Shown here in pieces: positions 9,303 through 18,462 of a DNA stretch of 64,000 nucleotides (positions within the stretch are counted from its first letter, which is position 1; each line of letters starts with the position of its first letter). The stretch covers positions 62,001 to 126,000 of the forward strand of contig JADJFV010000001.1 in assembly GCA_016708435.1 (NCBI GenBank). Direction: 5' to 3'. Made by a program: the position numbers and the translations under genes. A model generated the notes under the pieces. It was not told the DNA's origin. It made no database searches and saw nothing but the letters and a program-made list of their open reading frames with translations. The DNA comes from Leptospiraceae bacterium. GTDB taxonomy: Bacteria; Spirochaetota; Leptospiria; Leptospirales; Leptospiraceae.

Positions 9303-10298
9303 ATGAAACAACTTCTTTTCTTAGCTAAACCTTTCACTCTCATCGGGTTTATTTTTTTTATAAACGGATGCGCACTCTTGCAACAGTTTTTAGGTGGAGA
9401 TAACCAACCTACTTTTTCTCTCAAGAGTGTAGACATCACCAAAATTACTTTGGAGAATATTTCTTTAAAAGTATTGACCAATGTAAGAAATCCCTACCCT
9501 GCTGCACTACCAAAATCCATTTTGGATATGAATGTATCTATCGAAGGAACAAATCTAGCAAAATTCTCAAAGATGGATCTCGGAAGAATTGAAGCAAATT
9601 CTAGCAAAGATTTGCCCGTTGATGTAATCATGAAATACACAGACTTAGTAGACATATACAAGAAGATTCCAGGCAAAGATCTGTTAGACGTTAAGCTAGA
9701 TGGAGTATTAAATGTCCCTATTCCAGAAAAATTACAAATTGCAGGCAAGACATCCTTTGATTTTCCTTTCACCCAGGGCAAACAAATTCCAGCAGTCTTA
9801 CCAACAATTGACATTCGCAATTTTAAAATCATTAAGCCTGAACCAACACAAATAGTAAGTAGCGCAAAAGATGCAGTAACCGCAACAGCTATGAATTACC
9901 TCGACAGCCTTTTAAGTGGCAAGAAAACTACCCCAGTATCTGCCGTCCAAGCAGGACTTGCAAATGTAGACATAGACGTAGCAACAGAATTCGAAATTGC
10001 ACTAGCCAATCAAGCAGCAGCAGCTTTAAAATTCAGTGATTTAAAATACGATCTAGCACTCAATGGAGAAAAATTTCTTTCAGGAGTTCCTGTAGATATT
10101 ATCAACAATGGGAAAGAATCTATTGTAAAGGTTAAGACGAGTTTTCCGCTAAAATCAGTTTCCAGTGGTATTGCCGATGCAATTCAAAAAAGAAGCTCTG
10201 ACTTTAAATTAATCGGCTTATCAGGATTAAACGTTCCAGGCTTACCCGATGGAACAATGAACTTTGAATACGACAAAAAAGGAAATTTCAAATGGTAG
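9303..10298 (+). CDS. LEA type 2 (WHy-domain) lipoprotein
   Basis: The 331-residue protein has a signal peptide ending in a lipobox (FINGCALL, Cys near residue 24). Two WHy-like repeats follow: one around residues 37-160 with the signature VLTNVRNPYPAALPKSILDMNVSIEGTNLAK, and a second in the C-terminal half with FEIALANQAAAALKFSDLKYDLALNGEKF. LEA14/WHy domains are small immunoglobulin-like folds associated with desiccation and stress tolerance; in bacteria they occur in exported lipoproteins. An SRPBCC protein and an alpha/beta-hydrolase follow at 23 and 12 bases, probably one operon. Function is inferred from the fold only. Confidence 0.75.
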   Translation: MKQLLFLAKPFTLIGFIFFINGCALLQQFLGGDNQPTFSLKSVDITKITLENISLKVLTNVRNPYPAALPKSILDMNVSIEGTNLAKFSKMDLGRIEANSSKDLPVDVIMKYTDLVDIYKKIPGKDLLDVKLDGVLNVPIPEKLQIAGKTSFDFPFTQGKQIPAVLPTIDIRNFKIIKPEPTQIVSSAKDAVTATAMNYLDSLLSGKKTTPVSAVQAGLANVDIDVATEFEIALANQAAAALKFSDLKYDLALNGEKFLSGVPVDIINNGKESIVKVKTSFPLKSVSSGIADAIQKRSSDFKLIGLSGLNVPGLPDGTMNFEYDKKGNFKW

Positions 10299-10321
10299 TT
10301 TGAGATTCTAAAGGAATAACA

Positions 10322-10744
10322 ATGTTTACCACCAAAGTAGAAGCAGTCATTCATGCACCAATAGAAAAAGTTTTCTCTTATGTAAGAGACTTAGAAACTA
10401 TGCCCCAATACAATGCACATCTCAAACATGCAAAATGGCTAGACGAAAACAAAACTTCTTGTGCGATTACACTCAGTTTGTCGATAGTCAGTATCAATTC
10501 TGATTATAAAATTGTAGAAATGCAAGATGGCATTCGATTTGTTGCGAAGTGTGACTCTTCTGCTCTGGCATTTGAGGACATCTATGAATTTGAATCTCGC
10601 GGAGAAAATACATTTCTCCGCATAACAGATCACCTCGAATTAAAAGGACTTTTGAAGCTCAGTGAGGGATTTCTTTCTGGAATATTCGGAAAAGAAATGC
10701 AGGGAAACATGGATAGGCTCGTCAAAAAAATCGAAGCATTGTAA
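10322..10744 (+). CDS. SRPBCC (START-like) family protein
   Basis: This 140-residue cytoplasmic protein begins MFTTKVEAVIHAPIEKVFSYVRDLE, the standard opening of the SRPBCC/polyketide-cyclase-like fold (first strand, then the APIEKVF helix), and ends in a long amphipathic helix (GNMDRLVKKIEAL). Such proteins bind hydrophobic ligands in a helix-grip cavity. It is encoded 23 bases after the LEA-type lipoprotein and 12 bases before a lipoprotein hydrolase. The ligand is not recognisable. Confidence 0.75.
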   Translation: MFTTKVEAVIHAPIEKVFSYVRDLETMPQYNAHLKHAKWLDENKTSCAITLSLSIVSINSDYKIVEMQDGIRFVAKCDSSALAFEDIYEFESRGENTFLRITDHLELKGLLKLSEGFLSGIFGKEMQGNMDRLVKKIEAL

Positions 10745-10756
10745 AATATCTTTACG

Positions 10757-11578
10757 ATGAAAACTATTCTTCTCTTTCTTCTCACCCTCCTTCTATTCTA
10801 CTCCTGCACTGAATCAAATCATACACAAGAGACTTCGATTCCTAAAAGATTTTTTCCAACGACTGAGACTTATATAACAGAAGGGGCAAATTTACAGTAT
10901 GCATTAGTTAATTCAAAGAAGAGTAAATTAGTCCTATTCATTCATGGCTCTCCCGGATCTAGCAATGCATTCTCTGAATATTTAGAAGACCTTCAATTAC
11001 AACAGGAAGCGATTCTAATTTCAATAGATAGGTTCGGATATGGTGGCTCTATGCGCGGATTAGCAGAATTATCTGTTGGCAATCAGGCGCGGTATATCAA
11101 GCCTATCTTGGATAAATACAATTTGCCTACGTTGCTTGTAGGTCATTCGTATGGTGGACCTGTGGCATTACGGATGGCAATGGATTATCCAGAGCAGGTA
11201 ACAAGCATTTTACTCTTGGCTCCCTCTATCGACCCGGAGTTAGAGAAAGTGGAATGGTATCAAAGACTGGGCAATTTTAAAATAATACGATTCTTTTTAC
11301 CTAGTTTTATTGATGTATCCAATCAAGAAATTTTACCGCTACGCTTTGAACTCGAAAAGATGGAGCACCTCTGGAAGAACTTAAAGACTCCGATGACAAT
11401 AATCCAAGGCGACAATGATTCTCTCGTCCCACCGCGTAACGCTGATTATGCAGAGAAAATGTATCCCGATAAATCAAAGCTTAAAATCATTCGCGGTGAT
11501 ATGAATCATTTTCTACCCTGGAATCAACGCGAACTAATCCAATCGGAGATATTGGGAATTATGACAGGTATGGAATGA
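10757..11578 (+). CDS. Alpha/beta-hydrolase lipoprotein
   Basis: The protein has 273 residues. The signal peptide ends in a lipobox (LLFYSCTES, Cys near residue 17), so the enzyme should be lipid-anchored. The alpha/beta-hydrolase core shows the oxyanion segment FIHGSPGSSNAF, the nucleophile elbow GHSYGGP, the acid in the IIQGDNDSLVPP segment, and the catalytic His in DMNHFLPW. The triad is complete, so an active esterase, lipase or related enzyme is likely, but the substrate cannot be predicted. It is the last gene of a three-gene plus-strand group and is followed by a palindromic repeat that may end transcription. Confidence 0.82.
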   Translation: MKTILLFLLTLLLFYSCTESNHTQETSIPKRFFPTTETYITEGANLQYALVNSKKSKLVLFIHGSPGSSNAFSEYLEDLQLQQEAILISIDRFGYGGSMRGLAELSVGNQARYIKPILDKYNLPTLLVGHSYGGPVALRMAMDYPEQVTSILLLAPSIDPELEKVEWYQRLGNFKIIRFFLPSFIDVSNQEILPLRFELEKMEHLWKNLKTPMTIIQGDNDSLVPPRNADYAEKMYPDKSKLKIIRGDMNHFLPWNQRELIQSEILGIMTGME

Positions 11579-11619
11579 CTGGATGTTATATTCTATATAA
11601 TAAGGATTACATTGTATGA

Positions 11620-11647
11620 GTAGAGACAGGTCTCAGACCGTCTCTAC
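11620..11647. repeat. 28-base palindromic repeat, GTAGAGAC...GTCTCTAC (copy 1)
   Basis: An 8-bp perfect outer stem (GTAGAGAC/GTCTCTAC) encloses an inner GGTCT/AGACC stem with one extra A. It lies between the convergent ends of the hydrolase gene and the following lipoprotein gene, where it could serve as a two-way terminator. The same outer arms recur at 26941-26968. Confidence 0.7.
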
Positions 11648-11663
11648 TATGCAAGGCAATCCT

Positions 11664-12812
11664 CTATTTACGAGTAACGACCATTATGTGTTGTTGTTTA
11701 TCAGCTGTTCCATAACCGTATTTGAAATTAACTTTCTCGGGTTTCTGATCTTCGTGTAATTTTTGTAATTCCTTTTGGACTTTCTCAGGCCAGAGTCCTA
11801 TAGGTCGCGTATAACGTCCGAATACTTTAATTTTAAAGTCTTTATCTAAATCACGAACCGGTGGACCTGTATCATCCATTACCATAAGCTCGGAATTCTT
11901 AATGATGAATTCTTTCATTTCAGTAAACGAGTCATAGTGAAGAAGAAAGGATGCCGCTTTAAATGTAGAGGCGAAAGTGCCGAACTTACCGAGAAACTTC
12001 ATTGTTCCCGGATTTGCTTTTAGCCCGTAGTTAGAAATATTAGTGGAAAGAAAATATAATTTCTTTTTTGCTCCGTCTACTGGATCAATGAAATCAATAT
12101 CTAAACTAACTAGACCTTCCCGGTAATTTGCATTTGCCTTTATCTCTTCTTTGGTTAAATAAACAATATCTCCATTGTCATTGATTCTGAAATTTTTAAT
12201 AGAGTATGGTTTCACTTTTAAAAATCCAAAGTAAGCAAGAAACACGGGAGCCGTTCCGCGAAATACAGATTTGCTTACATCTTCTTTCATCGAATTCGTC
12301 ATGAAATAATTCAAACGAGAAATTGTATCCAAGCTACCGTTTAATTCCAATAAGCCTCTCGAAATTTGATTTTCATTCATGCTTTCGAAGTCAGGTTCAA
12401 ATCCACCAGCTTCGAGTCCAATCATGATATACGTTGTTGCCTTGGGGTAAATGGTAAACGCATTTGGAAAATCGGGACCTGAGAAAGGATAGAACACAAC
12501 TTTTGATTTTGGCTCTGGAACATTTTTATTTTTCCATGTGATAAATGGATCTTGGATTTCTTTGTTGTATTGCTCCCAGTGCTTGGTGATTCGTTGACGA
12601 AACGTTGCGTAGTAAGCAGTGCGTGTAAGTTTTCCTAATTTTGTAGTTTCATCCGCTTGGGATTTGCCACTTAAGAAGAGAGACTTTGCTTGCAGTTGCT
12701 TGGATTCGGGAGTTTCCGCAATGATGACACTTTCGCCGGATGTTTTATCCACTTTGCAAAAACTCAAAACGAAAAAATAGAAGAAAAATATAATTAAAAA
12801 CTTGTTACTCAT
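11664..12812 (-). CDS. Lipoprotein of an unknown family, paralogue of 38944-40179
   Basis: I do not recognise a named family. The 382-residue protein has a signal peptide and lipobox (VLSFCKV, Cys near residue 19). It shares several motifs with the lipoprotein at 38944-40179: YPFSGPDF (there YPLSGADF), TTYIMIGLEAGG (there RYIMIGLETPG), GTAPVFLAY (there GVAPVLLVF), a VMDDTGPPVRD segment (there VEDDSGIPIRN), VFGRYTRPIG (there VFGSYTRRLS), and FKYGYG near the C-terminus. The conserved Asp, Gly and aromatic residues look like a functional site, so an extracellular or periplasmic enzyme or binding protein is possible. It stands alone on the minus strand, divergent from an amino-acid permease. Confidence 0.8.
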   Translation of the reverse strand: MSNKFLIIFFFYFFVLSFCKVDKTSGESVIIAETPESKQLQAKSLFLSGKSQADETTKLGKLTRTAYYATFRQRITKHWEQYNKEIQDPFITWKNKNVPEPKSKVVFYPFSGPDFPNAFTIYPKATTYIMIGLEAGGFEPDFESMNENQISRGLLELNGSLDTISRLNYFMTNSMKEDVSKSVFRGTAPVFLAYFGFLKVKPYSIKNFRINDNGDIVYLTKEEIKANANYREGLVSLDIDFIDPVDGAKKKLYFLSTNISNYGLKANPGTMKFLGKFGTFASTFKAASFLLHYDSFTEMKEFIIKNSELMVMDDTGPPVRDLDKDFKIKVFGRYTRPIGLWPEKVQKELQKLHEDQKPEKVNFKYGYGTADKQQHIMVVTRK

Positions 12813-12845
12813 GTAAGCCCTTTTTTATAGTCAAATTATTCATTT

Positions 12846-14201
12846 ATGGAATTAAAGCGAACACTTTCTTTAACAGATTCGGTCTCACTCATGTTTAGTT
12901 CAATGGTGGGATCTGGGGTATTCTTCACGACAGGATTTATTCTCAATAAAGTAGAAAATCCTTGGCTCGTAATTACTTGTTGGATATTAGGAGGGATATT
13001 TGCCATTGCGGGTGCAGTAACATTTGCTTATCCAGCCGTTATATTCCCGGAGGCAGGCGGAGATTATATCTATCTCAAAAAAGCCTATTCTCCTCTAGTA
13101 GCATTCATGAGCGGATGGGCATCTCTCAGCGTCAACTTCTCAGCTAGTATTGCCGTTCTTGGAATCGCATTTTCAAAATACTTGCAATTCATTTTTCCGG
13201 CTATCAAAGATTTGCCTGATTTTAGGACAACGATTGGTCCACTCAATGTAGAGCTAGGACCAACGCAAGCGATAGGCGCCGGTCTAATTACTTTTTTTAG
13301 TATCATCAATTATTTCGGAATCAAACAAGCCGTCCGTCTACAAAACGTATTTACCTCTATAAAAATTTCAGGACTCTTGATCTTAGTAATTGCTGGATTC
13401 GCATTTGGAAAAACAGATTTTTCTCCACTCAGGGATAATTCCTTCTTTCCCGATATTTTCCAAAATGTAAATCTTCTTATCCTTGGAATTGTGCCTGTAT
13501 CCTTTTCGTATTTAGGCTGGAATATGGTGACCTATGTAGCAGGAGAAATCAAAGACCCGCGAAGAATTATTCCTTTGTCGGTTGCGATTGCTTGTGCAAT
13601 GGTAATGTCTCTTTACATTGCGATTAATTTACTATTCTTAGTGTCTGCCCCCGTGAGTGAACTAAAAGGTCAGGGTGGTATTGGAGTGATTGCCGCCAAA
13701 CATCTATTTGGCGACGGGATTACAACTGTTATTTCCTTGTTCATCTGTTGGATTATTTTGGGATCTATGTCTGCTATGATTATCGGTGGTTCACGTATAT
13801 ACTATGCTATGGCAAATGATGGATTATTCTTTCATCACCTAGCTGACCTACATCCAAAGTACGCCAGCCCACACAAGGCACTTTTATTTCAGTGTATTTA
13901 TGCTTCTATTTTGATTATTTTCAATCAATTAGAAGACTTATTGTATTTTATCACTTGCGCCATATTGTTCTTATCCTCTCTGACTGCATTCATTCCGTTT
14001 GTTTTAAAGAAAGAATACAAATCAGAATCGGATTATAAAATTCCCCTCTATCCGTTTCCACCGTTGCTTTATATCACTGCAAATATTATTCTAATTAGTA
14101 TTCTTGCCTACGAGCAGCCGGCAAACGCAATGAAGGGAATCGGAATAACGCTATTAGCCATTCCAGTTTACTTCGCATTCAGGCATAGCTTTAAGAAATG
14201 A
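12846..14201 (+). CDS. APC-superfamily amino-acid permease
   Basis: The 451-residue protein has about 12 predicted membrane helices. The first carries the APC signature SLMFSSMVGSGVFFTTGFIL, whose unwound GSG segment binds substrate, and a FAYPAVIFPEAGGDYIYLKKAY motif follows helix 2. It imports or exchanges an amino acid or amine across the inner membrane; specificity is not readable. The gene starts 33 bases from the divergent lipoprotein gene, so the two promoters must be packed into or around this short gap. Confidence 0.88.
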   Translation: MELKRTLSLTDSVSLMFSSMVGSGVFFTTGFILNKVENPWLVITCWILGGIFAIAGAVTFAYPAVIFPEAGGDYIYLKKAYSPLVAFMSGWASLSVNFSASIAVLGIAFSKYLQFIFPAIKDLPDFRTTIGPLNVELGPTQAIGAGLITFFSIINYFGIKQAVRLQNVFTSIKISGLLILVIAGFAFGKTDFSPLRDNSFFPDIFQNVNLLILGIVPVSFSYLGWNMVTYVAGEIKDPRRIIPLSVAIACAMVMSLYIAINLLFLVSAPVSELKGQGGIGVIAAKHLFGDGITTVISLFICWIILGSMSAMIIGGSRIYYAMANDGLFFHHLADLHPKYASPHKALLFQCIYASILIIFNQLEDLLYFITCAILFLSSLTAFIPFVLKKEYKSESDYKIPLYPFPPLLYITANIILISILAYEQPANAMKGIGITLLAIPVYFAFRHSFKK

Positions 14202-14203
14202 AG

Positions 14204-14371
14204 ACTGTCATTTCGAACATCCCTCAGCGGCAAATCGAATATAGGCAATGAGATTGATGTGAGAAATCTATCTGGCAAAGAAAGAATAGTGCTAAGGAAG
14301 ATAGACCTCTCACGGTGTTCCCGCCCTGCGCTTAGCCGCGCCCTTCACCTGCGTATGTTCGAGGTGACAGT
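14204..14371. repeat. Dispersed intergenic repeat with terminal inverted repeats (copy A)
   Basis: The gap between the permease and the next gene is filled by an element whose ends are inverted repeats matching at 15 of 17 bases (14204-14220 and 14355-14371). On the minus strand it contains the blocks GTCACCTCGAA, GTGAGAGGTCT and AGATAGATTTCTCACA, all of which recur in the same order on the plus strand at 19371-19539. There is no coding sequence inside. Confidence 0.7.
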
Positions 14372-14703
14372 TAAAACCCGCTATTAGACAACGAAACGCA
14401 GATAGAATTTACAGTAGCTACTAGGTCCGGATGAGAGACTTCAAATTTGGCAACGCTTTCAGAAAGACCTTTTAAAGAAAGATCAAAGAGACTTTTGTTC
14501 TTCTCAGATTTAATTGCTTCATGAGTAGATGATTTTGTAAAATTGGCTACAGACTCGGCATCTTCTTTATTGGTATTGGAAAGATCTATTACTTCCTTTT
14601 TAAGTGAGCCTACTAAACCAAGTAGTTCATTTTTCTTTGCATCATCAATACTTTTGGCATCTCTAATATTTTGTTCGATTTTAGAAATTGTTTCCTGAAT
14701 CAT
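14371..14703 (-). CDS. Small DUF4404-like protein
   Basis: This 110-residue, charged, helical protein ends with FEVSHPDLVATVNSICVSLSNSGF, which resembles the C-terminal signature of the DUF4404 family (FE-SHP-L-A-hydrophobic-LSNLGI). The N-terminal half is predicted to be coiled coil. There is no signal peptide. An AGAGGAT Shine-Dalgarno sequence precedes the ATG. Function is unknown; the family match is from memory. The repeat element at 14204-14371 reaches into its stop codon. Confidence 0.6.
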   Translation of the reverse strand: MIQETISKIEQNIRDAKSIDDAKKNELLGLVGSLKKEVIDLSNTNKEDAESVANFTKSSTHEAIKSEKNKSLFDLSLKGLSESVAKFEVSHPDLVATVNSICVSLSNSGF

Positions 14704-14980
14704 TTTGCTATCCTCTTTTCAACTAGATTAAAAACTCCCACACAAAAGGTCAAGAAGGTCTAATAGAAAAATCCAATGATATCGGTCGCCTTTTCTATAT
14801 AATTGTTGCAATAATCTTAGACCACTCCGTATTTTTTATGAATAATATTAGTAAAAACCACAGGGGAAATATTTATTTCACTTGAAATTACTTGTTTATG
14901 ATTTATTCTCTGTTCATAAAACATAAAAATTTGCAATTTATGGATTGGTTCTACTTTTTTTATTCAAATTTAAGAAAAAA

Positions 14981-16963
14981 ATGAAACTGTTACAATTAAA
15001 AAAATTAATATTTGCACTTTTACTCTTACTATTTCCTTTCTCTTATGCTTTGTCGCAAGAAGAATCGGAAACTGTGAATCCGCTCATTTTATATATGGAT
15101 AAAGTCTATGATGTAATTCCTCATGCAGAAATTTATGAAGATAAAACTGGAAATCTAAGCTTTGAAGAGGTAATCGAAAAAGAATTTAAACCCGGCGGAA
15201 AGAATTCTTATAATTTTGGTTTTACATCTTCCGTTCTCTGGATGCGCTTTCAAATCAAAAATCAAAATAGTTTCTTAAATGATGATTGGATTTTCTTTGT
15301 GGAGTATCCACAATTAGATTCGGTCAATTTTTATTTTCCAGTGGAAAACGATAAAGAGGAAGAAGATGTTTACATTGAAAAGGTCGGTGGAGATCATCTC
15401 CCATTTTCAAAAAGAAATATAGAGAGTAGAATTCTTAATTTCACTGTTCCCTTCGAAATCGAAAAAGACCCTGTGATCTATGTGCGCATTCAGTCCATTA
15501 GTGTTTTACAAATTCCCATCTATCTTTCCACTCAACGTCTCTTTCATTTAAGGGAAAATGAAAACCAAATTATAATTGGAATTTATTTTGGAATCATGCT
15601 CATCATGGGAGTTTATAATTTATTTTTATTTCTTTCTCTTAGAGAAAGGATATATCTATATTATGTGCTAACTGTTTTTTTTAGTTTGCTCTATATGAGT
15701 TCCTTTCACGGATATGGATATAAATACTTCTGGTCAGAATACCCATATATTCAAAATAAAATCATTCACTTAAGTGGGCTAACAACGATTTTCTTTTTGA
15801 ATCTCTTTACAGTAGAGTTCCTGGATACAAAAAATTTTGCTCCCCTATTAGACAAAATATTAAAATTTCTATTGGTTCTTTCTCTTCCCGCATTCATTCT
15901 TAGTTTTGCTTTAGAATCCAATATTCCAATCATCGTTATCAATGTTTTACTATTATTCTATCCAGGTGCGTTAATAGGAGCAGGAATTATTGTTCTGCGA
16001 AAAGGTAATAAAGCAGCAAGACTTTATTTAGTAGGATGGGGATTTGCGGCAATCGTGGGGGCATTCACAGTTATGCGCTCTTTTGGAATAGTCCAAGACC
16101 ACCGTATCCTAAATTATTTAGGCTTACTCACTGGATCTCTCGAAGTTGCCTTTTTTTCCTTCGCACTTGCAGATAAAATTAATATTCTAAAAAGAGCAAG
16201 AGCCCAAGCGGAAGAAAAGCTTATTACAACTTTAGAAGAAGCAAATCAAGAATTGGAAAAGCATGTTAAGAGCAGAACCAAAGAATTATCCCGATCCAAT
16301 AAGCAAAACGAAGCTCTTTTACTCAATATTCTGCCTAACCATGTCATTGAAAGAATCAAAGCACACGATGAAGTTTTGATTGTAGATACAATTCCATTTG
16401 CTAGCATTCTATTTGCGGATGTTGTAGGATTTACAAAGCTTTCTCAAACGGTAGCCGCAACAGACTTAATTGTGCTTTTAAATAATGTGTTTTCCCATTT
16501 TGACGTTCTCACAATGGTTCACAATCTAGAAAAAATGAAGACAATAGGCGACTCCTACATGGTAGTGGGAGGATTACCAGGAAGCATTGATAATCATCTA
16601 GAGGCTATGGCTGATTTGGCGCTCGATCTTTTAAAATTCAGTCAACAACAAGAGCTAATTGATTTACTCATGAAATATCCTGACTTCAAAATCAGAGTTG
16701 GAATTCATTGTGGTCCCGCAGTCGCCGGTGTGATAGGACTCGAAAAAATTGCCTACGATATCTGGGGCGATACAGTAAATACAGCAAGTCGGATGGAGTC
16801 ATATGGAGTGCCTGAAATGATTCATACATCTAGACAAGTCTACGATCAACTCAAAGGAAAATATATTTTTGAAAAACGTGGACTCATTGATATAAAAGGA
16901 AAAGGAATGATGGAAACCTATTTCCTAATGGATAAATTTCCTCCAAAAACTAAATCAGTGTAA
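14981..16963 (+). CDS. 7TMR-DISM adenylate cyclase (class III)
   Basis: From the ATG at 14981 the protein has 660 residues: a signal peptide (residues 1-26), a periplasmic 7TMR-DISM carbohydrate-binding-like domain (about 30-190), seven membrane helices (about 195-405), a coiled coil (410-450) and a class III cyclase domain (470-645). The cyclase has the metal-binding segment ILFADVVGFTKLSQ, the KTIGDSYMVVGG segment, and DIWGDTVNTASRM with the transition-state Asn and Arg. The Lys/Asp pair in the purine pocket indicates ATP rather than GTP. A TTG 36 bases upstream (14945) is an alternative start without a signal-peptide advantage. It probably couples an extracytoplasmic ligand to cAMP synthesis. 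Confidence 0.88.
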   Translation: MKLLQLKKLIFALLLLLFPFSYALSQEESETVNPLILYMDKVYDVIPHAEIYEDKTGNLSFEEVIEKEFKPGGKNSYNFGFTSSVLWMRFQIKNQNSFLNDDWIFFVEYPQLDSVNFYFPVENDKEEEDVYIEKVGGDHLPFSKRNIESRILNFTVPFEIEKDPVIYVRIQSISVLQIPIYLSTQRLFHLRENENQIIIGIYFGIMLIMGVYNLFLFLSLRERIYLYYVLTVFFSLLYMSSFHGYGYKYFWSEYPYIQNKIIHLSGLTTIFFLNLFTVEFLDTKNFAPLLDKILKFLLVLSLPAFILSFALESNIPIIVINVLLLFYPGALIGAGIIVLRKGNKAARLYLVGWGFAAIVGAFTVMRSFGIVQDHRILNYLGLLTGSLEVAFFSFALADKINILKRARAQAEEKLITTLEEANQELEKHVKSRTKELSRSNKQNEALLLNILPNHVIERIKAHDEVLIVDTIPFASILFADVVGFTKLSQTVAATDLIVLLNNVFSHFDVLTMVHNLEKMKTIGDSYMVVGGLPGSIDNHLEAMADLALDLLKFSQQQELIDLLMKYPDFKIRVGIHCGPAVAGVIGLEKIAYDIWGDTVNTASRMESYGVPEMIHTSRQVYDQLKGKYIFEKRGLIDIKGKGMMETYFLMDKFPPKTKSV

Positions 16964-17074
16964 CGACTAACGTTTTTTATTTCATAGTTTTTAATTATCC
17001 CGATCTCTTTTTTGTTGCAAAACAAACTCACTTTTAAATTTGCCAGAAATTAGCAAAAAGAATTTAGAAATTTC

Positions 17075-17103
17075 TTGACTAAACAGAATTATTCCTATAT
17101 GCT
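17075..17103 (+). promoter_or_regulatory. Candidate sigma-70 promoter of the outer-membrane protein gene
   Basis: TTGACT at 17075-17080 is followed after exactly 17 bases by TATGCT at 17098-17103. The start codon is at 17110, so initiation 6-7 bases after the -10 box would give a leaderless mRNA. This is pattern matching only. Confidence 0.3.
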
Positions 17104-17109
17104 ATTGCC

Positions 17110-18378
17110 ATGCTACGAACATTTAAAATAGTTCCTTTCACTATATTGAGAACACTGTTATATCTTGCGCTTATTTCCTTTTTACCTTATCTAAATAATA
17201 GTCTTAGTGCAAAAGTAACTTGCACGGGTCCAGCTTGCGACGCTATTCCACAAAAATACATTTCTCAATTTGATAACATTGATGCGACTTTTCAATCTCA
17301 ATATTTGCAACCAGTAATGCAGTCCATGATACAAGCATCCGTTATTTCAAATAACGGTTCCGGAATGATAGGGGCTGGTTATGTAAATCGGTTTCAAGTC
17401 GGAGTTGGTCTTGGTGCCGGTTATGTAAGAAAAGAAGATATAACAGTTAGCTACGGAGATATTGGAATTCCCAAGCTGCCTAATATAGGAGTTTCCGCGG
17501 CACCCACAGTTATGGGAGCGGTTAATCTAGGTTGGCTTCTGGGAAAAGGAGGCTCGCTTAATCCCACGAAAGACTTGAATGAAAACAAATCAAATGTGGA
17601 AGATGATGATGACGACGATGATGAGGAAGATTACAATAGAAAATACTTCCATAGATTTAATTTTTACTTTCATGGTATGAAAGCAAATTATCAAACTACA
17701 GATGTAAAAGCGGCTTACAATAATAAGCCGGAAGTATCAGGCGGAATTAAACTAGAAAGTTTTGGTATAATGCTTCGTTATCAAATCATTGAGCCTAAAA
17801 TTTCCAGTTTTTCTTTCTTCGGTTTTTCAGGAATCTCAGCAGGTGTTGGATATAATATGCAAAACTTTGTGATGGACTTAAATCACCAGCCAAGAACAAA
17901 TCCAACAATCAGCTTCGGACAATTACAAGGAGCATGGGTTGCGCGCACTGAATTTGATTTTGCTTCTAGCGTTCGAAGTATTCCTATGGAATTAAGAACC
18001 GGAATAAAACTATTTTACTTCTTTGATTTTTTCGTTGGAGTTGGATACAGCAAGAATTATGGAATGGCGGATTTACACTTATCTCGCGGAGGTCCGGTTA
18101 AATTATCGGTAGACCCATACTATGTTTTTAATAGTTCAATCTTAACTTCTGATTATTATAAATATTATACAAATAATTCACTCAATCCCTCGAAAGGTCC
18201 TTTGAATCCAGAAGGAACACTTTCCATGGACTTCAGGCAAAAGACAAAGATTCACAACAATACAAATTATATTATTGTAGGAACAGAATTTAACTTTGCT
18301 TTCCTGAAGATATTAGCAGAAGCAACCATTCTAGAAAAAGCCTATGGAGCTAACGTTGGACTCAAAGTCGCTTTTTAA
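17110..18378 (+). CDS. Outer-membrane protein, Lsa36-like
   Basis: The 422-residue protein has a signal peptide (cleavage near NSLSA/K, residue 35) and a glycine-rich, beta-strand-alternating sequence ending in an aromatic residue (VGLKVAF), as expected for an outer-membrane barrel. The segment from residues 37-60 (TCTGPACDAIPQKYI) and the overall layout recall the Leptospira Lsa36 surface-protein family; I hold this with moderate confidence. A run of seven Asp followed by Glu-Glu-Asp (residues about 164-173) could bind divalent cations or form a disordered loop. The gene is monocistronic. Confidence 0.6.
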   Translation: MLRTFKIVPFTILRTLLYLALISFLPYLNNSLSAKVTCTGPACDAIPQKYISQFDNIDATFQSQYLQPVMQSMIQASVISNNGSGMIGAGYVNRFQVGVGLGAGYVRKEDITVSYGDIGIPKLPNIGVSAAPTVMGAVNLGWLLGKGGSLNPTKDLNENKSNVEDDDDDDDEEDYNRKYFHRFNFYFHGMKANYQTTDVKAAYNNKPEVSGGIKLESFGIMLRYQIIEPKISSFSFFGFSGISAGVGYNMQNFVMDLNHQPRTNPTISFGQLQGAWVARTEFDFASSVRSIPMELRTGIKLFYFFDFFVGVGYSKNYGMADLHLSRGGPVKLSVDPYYVFNSSILTSDYYKYYTNNSLNPSKGPLNPEGTLSMDFRQKTKIHNNTNYIIVGTEFNFAFLKILAEATILEKAYGANVGLKVAF

Positions 18379-18426
18379 TTTCCAGATTGATTGAACATAA
18401 AAATAAGTTTAATTAGGAAATGATTC

Positions 18427-18448
18427 TATTTCCATAAAATTGGAAATA
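18427..18448. promoter_or_regulatory. Perfect 8-bp stem-loop upstream of the DMT transporter
   Basis: TATTTCCA (18427-18434) and TGGAAATA (18441-18448) pair around a 6-base loop, ending 14 bases before the GTG start codon. It could end the upstream transcript or mask the ribosome-binding site; the evidence is only the symmetry. Confidence 0.3.
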
Positions 18449-18462
18449 GAAAGAATGGATTT

